Notes: a model not told the origin generated them from the sequence alone. Shown: positions 53,600 through 62,699, counted from the first letter of the stretch. The stretch: 64,000 bases of DNA from Neorhizobium galegae (GCF_017877055.1 NZ_JAGIPG010000007.1:62001-126000); one strand, 5' to 3'. A program made the numbers and translations.

Positions 53600-54689
53600 T
53601 GAATCTTCCATTGGAAAAAGCTGCCAGATCCTCGGGCAGATGGCCGCCGGCCATGGCCGGCGCAATGACCGCGGTATGAACCGCAGCAAGCGTCACGCCC
53701 GAATGACAGGCTGCCGCGAAGAGACCCGGATAGTCCGTCGATTCCGCATAGATCGGCGTCTTGTCGAGCGGAAGGACACGGAGACCCGCCCACTGCCTGA
53801 CAAGCCGGGCCGACCCGAGCGCCGGGATGATCCGCGTCGCCCTTTGCGCCAGTTTGGTTGCCGACGCCGCCGTGACGCTCGTATCGGCAATCTTCTCGTT
53901 CGTGGCGCCGATCATCACCGTGCCGTCGGCACTCTGCCTCAAGCCACTACCGGGAAAAGGCAGGATGGGCGCGATGCGCTCCGTGACAAGGATCTGCCCC
54001 CGCTCCGATTTCATCGGCATGGCCAATCCAAGCGGCTCGGTCAGCGCCGGCGTTGCAAGCCCCGCGGCAACGACGACGCGCGGCGCCTGCAACTCGCCAT
54101 GTAGTACGATCACGCGGAACCCGCCGGAGACTGGTGAGATCGCTTTGACCGGACTGCGAAATTCGATCTTTCCCCCGAGAAGCATGATCGCGCGATGCAA
54201 GGCCGCCAGAAGCTGCAACGGGTTCACATGGCCATCGAGCTTGCAGTAGCTGGCACCAACGACATCGGGACCCAAGCCCACCGCAGGCAGCATGCGCTCC
54301 AGCGCACCGCGCTCGATCATTTCCGTGTCGGCCTGCGCACCCTGATTATGGGTTCGTTCGTTGATGGCGGCCCGGTTCGCGTACTCCGTTTCGCTCAGAC
54401 AGTAGACCAGCCCTCCGGGCCGTTCATAGTCCACGCGATCGGCAGCGACCGTCGAAAGTTCATCCCTGAATGCGGGCCAAAGATCCGAGCTCTGCCGGGT
54501 CAACGTACTATAGGCAGGCGCGTCGGACCCCTTGCCTTGAACCCAGACCAGGCCGAAATTTGCCCGGGCAGCACGCGGGTCGCGATCCGCTCCGTCCAGA
54601 ACGATGACGCGCTTACCTTTCAGCGCCATTCCATATGCCAGTGCCGCGCCGACCACACCCGCGCCGATAATGATGACGTCTGCGTCCAA
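53580..54689 (-). CDS. FAD-dependent amino-acid oxidase/dehydrogenase (DAO family)
   Basis: 369-residue DadA/GlyOx-like flavoprotein. FAD site VIIIGAGVVGAALAYGMALK, then RAARANFGLVWVQGKG, GHVNPLQLLAALHRAI and a C-terminal GLFAAACHSGVTLAAVHTAV. The most likely start is TTG at 54689 with GGGGAG upstream; the ATG at 54743 lies inside the LysR box and is unlikely. First gene of the nine-gene leftward operon, next to the shared 44-bp regulatory box. It probably oxidises a D-amino acid or the opine itself. Confidence 0.82.
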   Translation of the reverse strand: MDADVIIIGAGVVGAALAYGMALKGKRVIVLDGADRDPRAARANFGLVWVQGKGSDAPAYSTLTRQSSDLWPAFRDELSTVAADRVDYERPGGLVYCLSETEYANRAAINERTHNQGAQADTEMIERGALERMLPAVGLGPDVVGASYCKLDGHVNPLQLLAALHRAIMLLGGKIEFRSPVKAISPVSGGFRVIVLHGELQAPRVVVAAGLATPALTEPLGLAMPMKSERGQILVTERIAPILPFPGSGLRQSADGTVMIGATNEKIADTSVTAASATKLAQRATRIIPALGSARLVRQWAGLRVLPLDKTPIYAESTDYPGLFAAACHSGVTLAAVHTAVIAPAMAGGHLPEDLAAFSNGRFNVQKCA

Positions 54690-54738
54690 GTCGTTTCTCC
54701 CCTTCTTTCTTGTCACAATCAGCGCCGAGAGGTAGAAA

Positions 54739-54782
54739 GTCAAAGTCGCTTACTTTGCCCTGGTATTCGTGAGGGTTATACC
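54739..54782. promoter_or_regulatory. LysR-type regulatory box 1 (divergent oxidase/LysR promoter)
   Basis: A 44-base block with GTCAAAGTCG at one end and GTATTCG-N5-GTTATACC at the other; GGTAT and ATACC form a T-N11-A type dyad. The same block, same spacing, occurs at 57362-57405 (33 of 44 identical). It ends one base before the LysR ATG, so binding should autorepress; leftward, TTGACT inside it can act as the -35 of the oxidase operon. Confidence 0.75.
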
Positions 54783-54783
54783 A

Positions 54784-55686
54784 ATGAGAAATCCCAGCTT
54801 GAGGCAACTGGAGGCCCTGATGGCCGTGGTCGAGGCCGGTACGGTGAGCAGGGCATCGGAAATCCTGCGCATCTCGCAACCGGCCGCGAGCAAGCTCATC
54901 CAGGATCTGGAGGCAGATACCGGGTTGCAACTGTTCGAGCGCGACAGCGGCCGGCTTGTGCCGACAGGCCGCGGAATGCGGCTCTACGAAGAGGTTGAAC
55001 GCATCTTCGGTGGAGTTCATCAGCTTGCGCGCGCAGTGGAGGCCATCCGCCGCGAAGAACACGGACAGCTGCTCATAGGAACGATGCCGGCGCTGTCCGG
55101 GCCGTTCATAACCAGGGTCCTCAAATTGTTCCGAGCCCGCCACCCCGATGTCTTCGTGTCGGTCGAAGCGAGGAGTTCACAGTTTCTGACCGAGGCTGTC
55201 CTCCTTCGCCGGCTCGACGTGGTGATGGTCATCAGCGGGCTGGAACATCCGTCGGTGGTCGGTGAAGCTCTCAAGAGCCCGCCGGCGGTGGCGATACTCC
55301 CGAAAGGGCACCGCCTTTGCGAGAAAAAGGAATTGACCCCGCCCGACTTTGCAGACGAACCATTCATTGCCTTCGGACCGACAAGCATGATGCGCAGGAA
55401 GGTGGATGCAGCGTTTGACGCTTATGGACTGAGGCCCAGGATCGTTATTGAAGCGACGACAGCACCGAATGTCGCCGAATTTGTAGCCGCCGGACTCGGT
55501 GTGACAATCGGCGATCCCCTCTCCATGGAAATTGTCGCCGACCGGGTGGCCATCCGTCGCTTCGTTCCTGAAATTGCGTTCGAATACGAGATCGTCCGGC
55601 CGGTTCGCGCCCGCAACAGCAGCCTCGTCGCGGATTTCGTAGCCGCCGCACATTCCGCGGCACTGAGCACGACGATCGCTCCATGA
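54784..55686 (+). CDS. LysR-family regulator of the opine-type operon
   Basis: 300-residue LTTR. HTH at about 5-65 (LRQLEALMAVVEAGTVSRAS, ISQPAASKLIQDLEADTGLQ), effector domain from about 90 (GQLLIGTMPALSGPFITRVL). ATG 54784 is preferred; a GTG at 54769 is inside the operator. The C-terminal domain resembles OccR/NocR-like opine regulators only in general layout. It sits between the two leftward transcription units it probably activates. Confidence 0.85.
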   Translation: MRNPSLRQLEALMAVVEAGTVSRASEILRISQPAASKLIQDLEADTGLQLFERDSGRLVPTGRGMRLYEEVERIFGGVHQLARAVEAIRREEHGQLLIGTMPALSGPFITRVLKLFRARHPDVFVSVEARSSQFLTEAVLLRRLDVVMVISGLEHPSVVGEALKSPPAVAILPKGHRLCEKKELTPPDFADEPFIAFGPTSMMRRKVDAAFDAYGLRPRIVIEATTAPNVAEFVAAGLGVTIGDPLSMEIVADRVAIRRFVPEIAFEYEIVRPVRARNSSLVADFVAAAHSAALSTTIAP

Positions 55687-55760
55687 CAAAAGGCCCCGGA
55701 CTGTGCCATCCGCACGAATGCGGACGCCCAGGCCGAGGCCAGACAGGGGAGTTTGATCGT

Positions 55761-57314
55761 TCAGCGTTTCAGCGTCGTCTTTTCGGTGATCGGCGGAGCG
55801 AGATTGAGCGAGCCCCTCAGTTCATAGCCGTAATCGAGCGCCTTGCTGTGTACCCAGACCTGCATCAGGCTGAAAAGCGGGACCGCGCACACCTGCTCGA
55901 AGATCTTCTTCTGGGCGGCCGACCACTGCTTCAGCCGCTCGTCATCCGAGGTTGCCCGCCGCGCCGCGGTGATTTCGGCATCGGCCGCATCGCAATGGCC
56001 GAAGTTCGTGACGGCGGTCGGTTTTCCGATCGCAGCATCCGAATGGTAGAACTGACTGAGATAACTATCCGCTACCGGATATCGCGCAGCGCCGTAAAAC
56101 ACGACGTCGCCCAGGTCCTTGCGGATCTGTTCCTGGTATGTCGGATGATCGACCACCTTCATCTGCAGATCGATGCCCGCCTCTGCCAGTTGGGCCTGGA
56201 TGACTTCCATGATCGGCAGCTGGGACGAATTCGAGGACACGACGGCCGAAAGCTGCACGCCTTTGGGAAACCCGGCCTCTGCAAGCAGCTTCTTCGAAGC
56301 GGCGGGATCATATTTATAGGTCCAGCTGCAATCCTCTCCCAGATAGCCGGAAGGAACGACCGAACACCCTTTCGGGCCAACGCCGGCGCCGACGAACTGC
56401 ACGATCTGGTCGACATTGATGGCTTGCGCGACGGCCTGACGGACCTTCACATTGTCCAAAGGCGGACGAGACTTGTTGAGGAATACGGTGCGATATTCGC
56501 CGGGTGCGAAAATATCGACGACCGCACCATCCCACGCCTTTGCCTGGTCTACCCAGCGCTGTTCGCGCTTGCCGTAAATGAGATCGAGCTCGCCGGAACG
56601 GAACGCCAACTCGCGGCTGGAGTCTGTCGGGATGAGGTCAAACCTGATACCGTCGAGCTTCGGCGCGCCCCTGAAATATCCGGGAAAAGCCTTCAGGTTG
56701 ACGGCCTGCTGCGTGACCGCGCTTTCGAACATGAAAGGCCCGGTCCCGATCGGCCGGCTCTTGAAATCCGCGCCGAGTTTTTCAAAGGCCTTTTTGCTGA
56801 TGATATTGCCGCCATGATAATTGGCGATGAGCCCGAGAAAGCCGGGTACCGGTTCACTCAGTGTAATCCTGACAGTCATCGGATCGACAGCATCAATCGA
56901 CTTTACGCCGGCAAAATCGCTGGAGAATGATGATGTCTTAGGGTCCTTGGCGCGCATCAAGGAGAAAACCACGTCTTCCGAGCTTAGCGTGCCGTAGTCG
57001 CCGTGGAATTTGACATTCGGACGAAGCTTGAAAGTCCACACAAGCCCATCGGCCGAGGAGGTCCAGCTTTCAACCAGATCGGGCTCGATCCTCGCTGGAT
57101 CGGCGCTTCCCGGCGGGAAGCGCACCAGCCCGTTAAACATCCACGACACAAGCGTCACATCCGCAGTCGCGGTTGCCCGCGTCGGGTCTAGAGTTGAAAT
57201 ATCCGGCGCATTGATGCCGACCTTTAGCGTATCAGCGCCGGCCATAGCAGGACCCAAACCAAGAGCGATCACTGTTGTGGCTACTCTGAGGGGTCTACGG
57301 CTTATTATTCTCAT
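55761..57314 (-). CDS. Dipeptide/opine-type ABC transporter substrate-binding protein
   Basis: 517-residue family-5 binding protein (DppA/OppA type). Signal peptide MRIISRRPLRVATTVIALGL, cleavage near AGA-D (about 27). Family features are INAPDISTLDPTRATATADV, DLVESWTSSADGLVWTFKLR and VKFHGDYGTLSSEDVVFSLM. CAGGAGGTGAAC precedes ATG 57314. It is transcribed on its own, away from its permeases and across the LysR gene, but has the same 44-bp box. No lipobox. Confidence 0.85.
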   Translation of the reverse strand: MRIISRRPLRVATTVIALGLGPAMAGADTLKVGINAPDISTLDPTRATATADVTLVSWMFNGLVRFPPGSADPARIEPDLVESWTSSADGLVWTFKLRPNVKFHGDYGTLSSEDVVFSLMRAKDPKTSSFSSDFAGVKSIDAVDPMTVRITLSEPVPGFLGLIANYHGGNIISKKAFEKLGADFKSRPIGTGPFMFESAVTQQAVNLKAFPGYFRGAPKLDGIRFDLIPTDSSRELAFRSGELDLIYGKREQRWVDQAKAWDGAVVDIFAPGEYRTVFLNKSRPPLDNVKVRQAVAQAINVDQIVQFVGAGVGPKGCSVVPSGYLGEDCSWTYKYDPAASKKLLAEAGFPKGVQLSAVVSSNSSQLPIMEVIQAQLAEAGIDLQMKVVDHPTYQEQIRKDLGDVVFYGAARYPVADSYLSQFYHSDAAIGKPTAVTNFGHCDAADAEITAARRATSDDERLKQWSAAQKKIFEQVCAVPLFSLMQVWVHSKALDYGYELRGSLNLAPPITEKTTLKR

Positions 57315-57361
57315 GTTCACCTCCTGTTTTTCGCAGGATAGAGACATGCGCGTGTATAAGT

Positions 57362-57405
57362 GTCAAAGTCGATTTCTTTGGGCGTGTATTCGAATACGTT
57401 ATACC
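57362..57405. promoter_or_regulatory. LysR-type regulatory box 2 (binding-protein promoter)
   Basis: Second copy of the 44-base box. Read leftward, TTGACA (57366-57361) at its end forms a consensus -35, with CTCTAT 17 bases further as a fair -10 and the start codon about 24 bases beyond. An activator bound here would contact polymerase at the -35 as expected for an LTTR. Confidence 0.75.
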
Positions 57406-57491
57406 CCGACTGCCGACGCGCTTCTCAATCACTTTCCCGGGCCTGTCGCAAATTTCGATGGTTAACGAGCTGTTGACCATAGGCGCGGAAA

Positions 57492-57715
57492 TTGCCGCTC
57501 CCGATGTCGTGGAGCGAACAGATGATTCTGAATGCCATTGCCGAGAAGCTGAAGCGCCAGTCGAAGGATGATTTCAAAGGCAGGCATTTCGAGGCATGGC
57601 TGATTGTGCAGACGGTTGCCTGGTATTTGCGCTATCCGCTGAGCTATCGAGATCTGGAAGAGATGTTCCGCGAGCGCGGCTTCGAGGTCGACCACAGTAC
57701 AATCAATCGCTGGTG
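57492..57715 (+). mobile_element. IS6-family transposase N-terminal fragment
   Basis: From TTG 57492 (or ATG 57504/57522) the frame gives KDDFKGRHFEAWLIVQTVAW, then YLRYPLSYRDLEEMFRERGF and EVDHSTINRW, the DNA-binding half of an IS6-type transposase. It then runs into unrelated sequence before the DDE domain. It belongs to a subgroup different from the elements at 6.9, 34.4 and 63 kb. Confidence 0.75.
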
Positions 57716-57742
57716 TCGTTTTGCATTTAACCGGGTTCATCC

Positions 57743-57838
57743 TCAATTTCTGTGATTCATCGGCAGCATTCTCGCTCGCATCAGTTCTGGGCCGGCGCGA
57801 CCGTACATTGCTCGCTTCAGCATCTTGAGGCGGTTGAT
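57743..57838 (-). mobile_element. ISL3-type transposase C-terminal fragment
   Basis: Leftward, INRLKMLKRAMYGRAGPELM, then RARMLPMNHRN and stop is a typical end of ISL3-family transposases (the N-R-L-K-x-L-K-R-x-M-Y-G-R pattern). Only about 31 codons remain. It abuts the truncated nucleoside hydrolase and so probably marks the insertion that removed that gene's tail. Confidence 0.5.
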
Positions 57839-58722
57839 CTAGTTCGGCTCCCGCTTGGTCAGAAAGGCGTGGTCGATGACAGTTGCTCCGATCGTGTATT
57901 CACCGACCGTCTCAACGACGACATTCACGCGGCGAAGATCGATTACGGAAGGTTCCAGCAACGCTGCAATGCACAGCGCGTCGCGGACGGGCGCTGAATC
58001 CGGAACTTCTCCAGCCAGCGCGTTCAATTGATAGCCGTGGATCCGGAATTCGATAACTTCGGCGGCCACTTTGGATGCTGGCGTGTCAAGCTCTCGGAGA
58101 GCAGCGCATTGAGCGAGTGAAACCCGCGCCTGATGCGTGGCGTCCAATGGGATAAGGGTAATCTTGGAAAACCCTGCAGAAAAGACGACAGCGGCAGCTT
58201 CCGGATCTGCCCACACGTTGAATTCGGCGCTGGCGGTCATGTTGGAGCGAAAGATGCCGCCGCCCATGATCACAAGTTCACCGACATTGCCGACGAATGC
58301 GGGGTCCAGCGCAATTGCGGTTGCCAGGTTCACATAGGCGCAACGGCGACCAGCGTCATACCCGGATCTGCGGCAAAGGCGTCGACGAGAAACTGAGGTG
58401 CCGACGTCGCCTGACGGCTTCCCTTCGGCTCCGGTAGAGGCAGAACTGGCATGTGAACCTTGGGATCGCGGCGCTTTGCCCTAGGAGCTGGAAAATCCTG
58501 TCGAGCGATCTGCTTGTTCATTCCCGCGTAAACGGGAATATCGCCTCGTCCGATCCATTCCAGGACCCGAAGCGTGTTGTCGGTCGTCTGCTCCAGAGGA
58601 ACGTTTCCGTTAACGGTCGTGATCGCGACGAGATCGATGTCTGGATGCAGCGCGGCGAACATGATCGCCACGGCGTCATCCGTTCCTGTATCGACGTCCA
58701 TCACAATTCGTCTTGAGGCCAT
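57839..58722 (-). pseudogene. Inosine/uridine-preferring nucleoside hydrolase, frameshifted and truncated
   Basis: The front half (start 58722, GAAGGAG upstream) has the calcium-binding DVDTGTDDAVAIM motif and reads to VAVAPM then TGA. The protein continues in another frame from GTG 58333 (NLATAIALDPAFVGNVGELV, IMGGGIFRSNMTASAEFNVW, ADPEAA). A single base lost in the expected PMTNLA codons explains the break. The C-terminus stops after VIDHAFLTKREPN, short of the usual end, where transposase sequence begins. Two independent lesions, so non-functional. Confidence 0.82.
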
Positions 58723-58828
58723 GCAAAGTGCTCCTTCGGAGTTTTAACGATCGGGTGTGCAGCCGCCAGCAGGTTGCCCGACCAAGGGGGTGTCGTCGGC
58801 TTTCCTGACGGCGGCTGACCTCGGCGCC

Positions 58829-59194
58829 TTAACTTGCCTTCGCTTCGAAATATTCGACCACGAGGCCATCGGGATTGCGGACGGTCATGTTTCGGCCGAA
58901 GGGTATGGTCACCGGATCATGCAGGATCGCTGCGCCGTTATCCTTTAGCCAAGGAATAAACGCATCAAGGGAGTCCACGTAGAAAATTGCCGATACATCG
59001 TTGACTGTCGCCAAATCCTCCCTGGCGCCAGCGAGTATCAAAACCTTGCCGATCTTGGCGCCCTTGACACGCTTTTCGGTGTTTTCGAACCTCAATTCGC
59101 ATGCGGCCGCCTGGGCAGTCTCATAGAATGCGATCGTGCTCTCGAATTTGTCCGTCTCCACATAAAGACGAAATACCATGTCAGCGACCTTCAT
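58829..59194 (-). CDS. VOC-family (glyoxalase/bleomycin-resistance fold) protein
   Basis: 121-residue vicinal-oxygen-chelate protein (MVFRLYVETDKFESTIAFYE, MTVRNPDGLVVEYFEAKAS, with the terminal metal-ligand Glu in VEYFE). AAAGGAGA precedes the ATG. Third gene of the leftward group after the aldo/keto reductase and MDR genes; may detoxify a reactive aldehyde or dicarbonyl together with them. Confidence 0.8.
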   Translation of the reverse strand: MKVADMVFRLYVETDKFESTIAFYETAQAAACELRFENTEKRVKGAKIGKVLILAGAREDLATVNDVSAIFYVDSLDAFIPWLKDNGAAILHDPVTIPFGRNMTVRNPDGLVVEYFEAKAS

Positions 59195-59242
59195 CGCGTT
59201 CTCCTTTCAGATATTGATTCCACGTATTGTTCCCGGCAGATT

Positions 59243-60322
59243 TCAGCCGAGGTCGTTTCGGACGACCACACATTCGAGGCTGTCGGCCGATCGGGCGACT
59301 TCCATTGCGTTAGGCAGGTCGCTCATCGGGTACACCTTCGCCTTGATCGGGCTCATATCGAGACGCCCAATACGGAGTAGGTTGAGGAGCTTGAGATGGG
59401 CGTCCGCCTCGTACATGAAATGGCCAATGATCTCCAGATTGTTGCCCATCATCTGCATGTAGTTGATTGGCAGCGGCACGGTCATGCTTCCCATCAGCAC
59501 GAGCCTGCCATTGCGGCGAAGGCTACCAAGGGCCGACAGCGTCGTGCTCGGATCATTTGCCTGGCCGACCATGTCGAAGGCAAGCTCTGCGCCACCGCCG
59601 CTTGCTGCCCTCAAAGCCTCCGCATCCGCCTTGACGTCACCCGTCATCGGAACTGTCGTCACTCGGCCGCCCGTCGCCTTGGAAATTGCCTCGAGCTTGG
59701 CGGCGTTGCGTCCGGATCCAATGACCCTGCCGGCGCCCATGGCGAGAGCAACGAGTGCTGCTGACGTGCCGTAGCCACCTGTGATGCCATTGATAACGAC
59801 GGTCTCGCCGGCCGACAGACGTCCGCGCACCAGGCCGCCATAAGGAACGACACAGCGGCTGAAAATCGAGAAGTCTTCCGCGGGTATATGATCAAGGCCA
59901 TCTGCGGGCGTTACCGCCGAGACCGGCCAGAGCGCGTATTCTGCCAGCGTGCCGTTGGGCCAGTCGGCCATTTGGGCCTCGCCAGCGCCGCCGAAGTTCG
60001 TGACGCCGATCAGGATCTGCGTCTTGTCGGCTACATTCTCGTTGGTGACGAGGTGGGAAGAGAGAACGACGCGCTGGCCGGGCTTCAGGTGCCACACGTC
60101 GCGGCCAACCGCCTCGATGGTGCCAAACCCATTGCCGCCCGGCGTGAAGGCGCCGTGAGGCGGCCGGTATGTTGGGAGCTTGCCCTCGACATACTCCTTC
60201 AAATAGGACATCAGCGAAGACGTCTCGATCTTGACAAGGACGCTGCCCGGACGGACTTGCGGCGTTGGGACTTCGCGAAGTTGAAACGGGGTTCCGAACC
60301 CGTCGATCTGCCAGGCTTTCAT
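59243..60322 (-). CDS. MDR-family oxidoreductase (zinc-less alcohol dehydrogenase-like)
   Basis: 359-residue medium-chain reductase: N-terminal GroES-like domain (LREVPTPQVRPGSVLVKIET) and NADP site VINGITGGYGTSAALVALAM. The cysteines that hold zinc are absent, so it belongs with quinone-oxidoreductase-type MDRs. Start 60322 is chosen because AAGGAG lies six bases upstream, whereas ATG 60328 touches the ribosome site. Confidence 0.8.
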   Translation of the reverse strand: MKAWQIDGFGTPFQLREVPTPQVRPGSVLVKIETSSLMSYLKEYVEGKLPTYRPPHGAFTPGGNGFGTIEAVGRDVWHLKPGQRVVLSSHLVTNENVADKTQILIGVTNFGGAGEAQMADWPNGTLAEYALWPVSAVTPADGLDHIPAEDFSIFSRCVVPYGGLVRGRLSAGETVVINGITGGYGTSAALVALAMGAGRVIGSGRNAAKLEAISKATGGRVTTVPMTGDVKADAEALRAASGGGAELAFDMVGQANDPSTTLSALGSLRRNGRLVLMGSMTVPLPINYMQMMGNNLEIIGHFMYEADAHLKLLNLLRIGRLDMSPIKAKVYPMSDLPNAMEVARSADSLECVVVRNDLG

Positions 60323-60357
60323 GGTCATCTCCTTAATGTGATCGTATTGCTAAGAAA

Positions 60358-61413
60358 TCAGATGGGCGCGTCGCCCGGTCCCCAGCTCGGACCAGCGAAC
60401 GGATGACCTTGCGGGACGCGCGAACTCGCACGGTAGGTCTGTATCCATCCCGGATAGGACGGCGTCAGTCGGCTGACCGAGTCGAGCCGTTGCAGGTCGT
60501 CCGCGTCGAAAGAGACGCCAGTCGCTCCGAGATTGTCTTCGAGCTGGCCAAGACGCTTGACGCCGAGGATGACGCTCGTCACCGCTTTACGAGACAAGAG
60601 CCAGGCCAACGCGATCTGCGCCGGCGTCGCGGCATGCTTGGGAGCAAGCTCCCGAAGAACATCGACGACTTCAAACGCGCGCTCGGTCTCAACAGGTGGG
60701 AACTGAAGATTGGCGCGTCGCGAGTCCTTGTCCTCAGTGCCGCTGCGGTCGAATTTGCCCGAGAGCAAACCCCCTGCCAGCGGGCTCCAGCACAACAATC
60801 CAAGCCCCTGATCAGTAACCGCCGGAACGAGTTCACGCTCGATGTCGCGCCCAGCCAGCGAATAATAGGACTGGACGGAGACAAAGCGTGCCGACCGGTT
60901 CAGATCGGATATGCCAAGCGCCTTCAGGACCTGCCAAGCCATATAGTTCGAGCAACCGATGTAGCGGACCTTTCCCTGCCGGACCGCATCGTCGAGGGCG
61001 CGGAGTGTCTCTTCCATCGGCGTGACACGATCAAAATTGTGGAGCTGGTAGAGATCTATATAGTCGGTCTTCAACCGCTGCAGGCTTGCCTCAAGACCGG
61101 CCATAATATGTGTCCGGGACTGCCCGACATCGTTCGGGCCGGGTCCAACGCGGCTACTTACCTTCGTGGCCAGAACCAGGTTCTGGCGGCGACCGGTCAG
61201 CGTGCCTCCAAGCACAGTTTCTGAACCGCCGCCCGTATAGACGTCTGCAGTATCGATGAAATTGATACCGGCATCGATCGCCCTGCCGACAATCTGGTCT
61301 GCCTCTTCCAACGACAGATTGCCGATGGGATTGGCATTACCTCCAAACGTCATCGTTCCGAGGCAGAGCCGTGAAACGAATGTGCCTGTCGTACCGAGCT
61401 GACTGTATTGCAT
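60358..61413 (-). CDS. Aldo/keto reductase
   Basis: 351-residue AKR (TIM barrel). The catalytic tetrad is visible: Asp and Tyr in FIDTADVYTGG, Lys in LVLATKVSSR, His in LYQLHNFDRV. NADP-binding tail region VTSVILGVKRLGQLEDNLGA. It matches the AKR groups of soil bacteria acting on aldehydes. First gene of the leftward operon and divergent from the AraC regulator, which probably activates it. Confidence 0.86.
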   Translation of the reverse strand: MQYSQLGTTGTFVSRLCLGTMTFGGNANPIGNLSLEEADQIVGRAIDAGINFIDTADVYTGGGSETVLGGTLTGRRQNLVLATKVSSRVGPGPNDVGQSRTHIMAGLEASLQRLKTDYIDLYQLHNFDRVTPMEETLRALDDAVRQGKVRYIGCSNYMAWQVLKALGISDLNRSARFVSVQSYYSLAGRDIERELVPAVTDQGLGLLCWSPLAGGLLSGKFDRSGTEDKDSRRANLQFPPVETERAFEVVDVLRELAPKHAATPAQIALAWLLSRKAVTSVILGVKRLGQLEDNLGATGVSFDADDLQRLDSVSRLTPSYPGWIQTYRASSRVPQGHPFAGPSWGPGDAPI

Positions 61414-61523
61414 CTGTCTCTCCTGCGGTGGTGATAGACAGATAACACCGCCTGAGACCTTGCGCGATGGACGATACGTATTCTATAGTCCGTTATGAGT
61501 ATCCAATCGTCCAAAGGTGTGAA

Positions 61524-62486
61524 ATGGATCCGCTATCCGACATTCTGACCATGTTTACAGTCCAGCGCGTTGCTACGATCCGATTTGAATCTTCCGGCCC
61601 ATACGCTCTCAGGTTCGCGGGATACGATCACATCAAGTTTGGGGCGATTCTCTCGGGCAGCCTCCGGCTGTGGGTCGAGGGCAATTCGGCCCCGGTAGAG
61701 CTTGGGCCCGGCGACTGCTATCTTTTGACGGACGGCCTGCCCTACAGAACGTCGAACTCGGACGAGGCGACAGAAATCGACGGGAACGTCTATTTTGCCG
61801 GCGCCCGGGGACAAGACGGAACAATCCGGTTGGGCGAGGGCCCGGTCGACAAGGTCGTGATCGGCGGCCGATTTGTCTTTGACGAGGAAGGCGCGGCCTG
61901 GCTTCGCAGCGCTCTTCCGCAGATCATTCACATCAGGGCATCGTCGCCAGCGGCCGGGCCATTGCGCAGAACGCTGGAGCTGCTCGGACTGGAGGCTGGT
62001 GGAGGAGCACCAGGGGAAAATGTCATCGTTGACCGTCTTGCCGACATCCTTCTTGTTCAGGCGCTCCGGGCTTATCTCGCCGAGACCGGTCCGGGCCAGG
62101 CAAGCTGGCTTGCCGGCCTTGCCGATCCCAAGCTCGCGCGCGCCATGCGCAGCTTTCACAACGATGTGGCCGCTGACTGGTCGGTCGCATCGATGGCGTC
62201 GGCTGCGGGCATGTCGAGGTCGTCTTTCGCGGAGAAGTTTAAGTCCGTCGTCGGGGTAGCGCCTCTCGACTATGTGACGCGCTGGCGCATGCAGCGGGTT
62301 CGCCGGGCGCTAATCGAGACGGATCTCGCCTTCGCGACAATCGCAGAGGACAACGGATATCGGTCGCGAACCTCCTGCAGCCAGACGTTCAAGCGCATGT
62401 TCGGGCATCCGCCACAGGATCTGAGGAGCTATATCGACCCTCATTTTGGGGACCGATACGAAGACGGATCCATCCAGGCCGCCTGA
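61524..62486 (+). CDS. AraC-family transcriptional activator (cupin + HTH)
   Basis: 320-residue regulator. An AraC_N/cupin_6 sensor domain (DHIKFGAILSGSLRLWVEGN, LGPGDCYLLTDGLPYRTSNS) occupies about 20-180 and a double HTH the last 100 residues (WSVASMASAAGMSRSSFAEK, RALIETDLAFATIAEDNGYR, CSQTFKRMFGHPPQDLRSY). Start 61524 has AAGGTGTGAA upstream; ATG 61467 is less likely. Divergent from the aldo/keto reductase operon. Confidence 0.85.
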   Translation: MDPLSDILTMFTVQRVATIRFESSGPYALRFAGYDHIKFGAILSGSLRLWVEGNSAPVELGPGDCYLLTDGLPYRTSNSDEATEIDGNVYFAGARGQDGTIRLGEGPVDKVVIGGRFVFDEEGAAWLRSALPQIIHIRASSPAAGPLRRTLELLGLEAGGGAPGENVIVDRLADILLVQALRAYLAETGPGQASWLAGLADPKLARAMRSFHNDVAADWSVASMASAAGMSRSSFAEKFKSVVGVAPLDYVTRWRMQRVRRALIETDLAFATIAEDNGYRSRTSCSQTFKRMFGHPPQDLRSYIDPHFGDRYEDGSIQAA

Positions 62487-62699
62487 TCAGGCAAAGCGAA
62501 CCTGCAATTTTCTTGCCCGGCCGCTCTGGTACAGGCTCGCAAGATCCGCGGGCAGCATTTCAAATCCCTCGTAGACGTTGCAGACTGGCTTCAGCCGGCC
62601 GCTCTCGAGAAGGACGGCTAGCTTGTCTTCGGCCTCGAGCCGCTCATGGTAGAAGCTGTCGACGACCCACAATTCCGACGTCACGCCACGCTCCGCCAT
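62487..62699 (-). pseudogene. MDR-type reductase C-terminal fragment
   Basis: A 70-residue frame (LWVVDSFYHERLEAEDKLAV, LKPVCNVYEGFEMLPADLAS, LYQSGRARKLQVRFA) matches only the tail of prostaglandin-reductase-like MDR enzymes. In-frame coding continues upstream to about 62730 (ITPTVEAIMAERG), then is lost toward the IS6 element. It is a remnant and has no cofactor domain. Confidence 0.65.
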
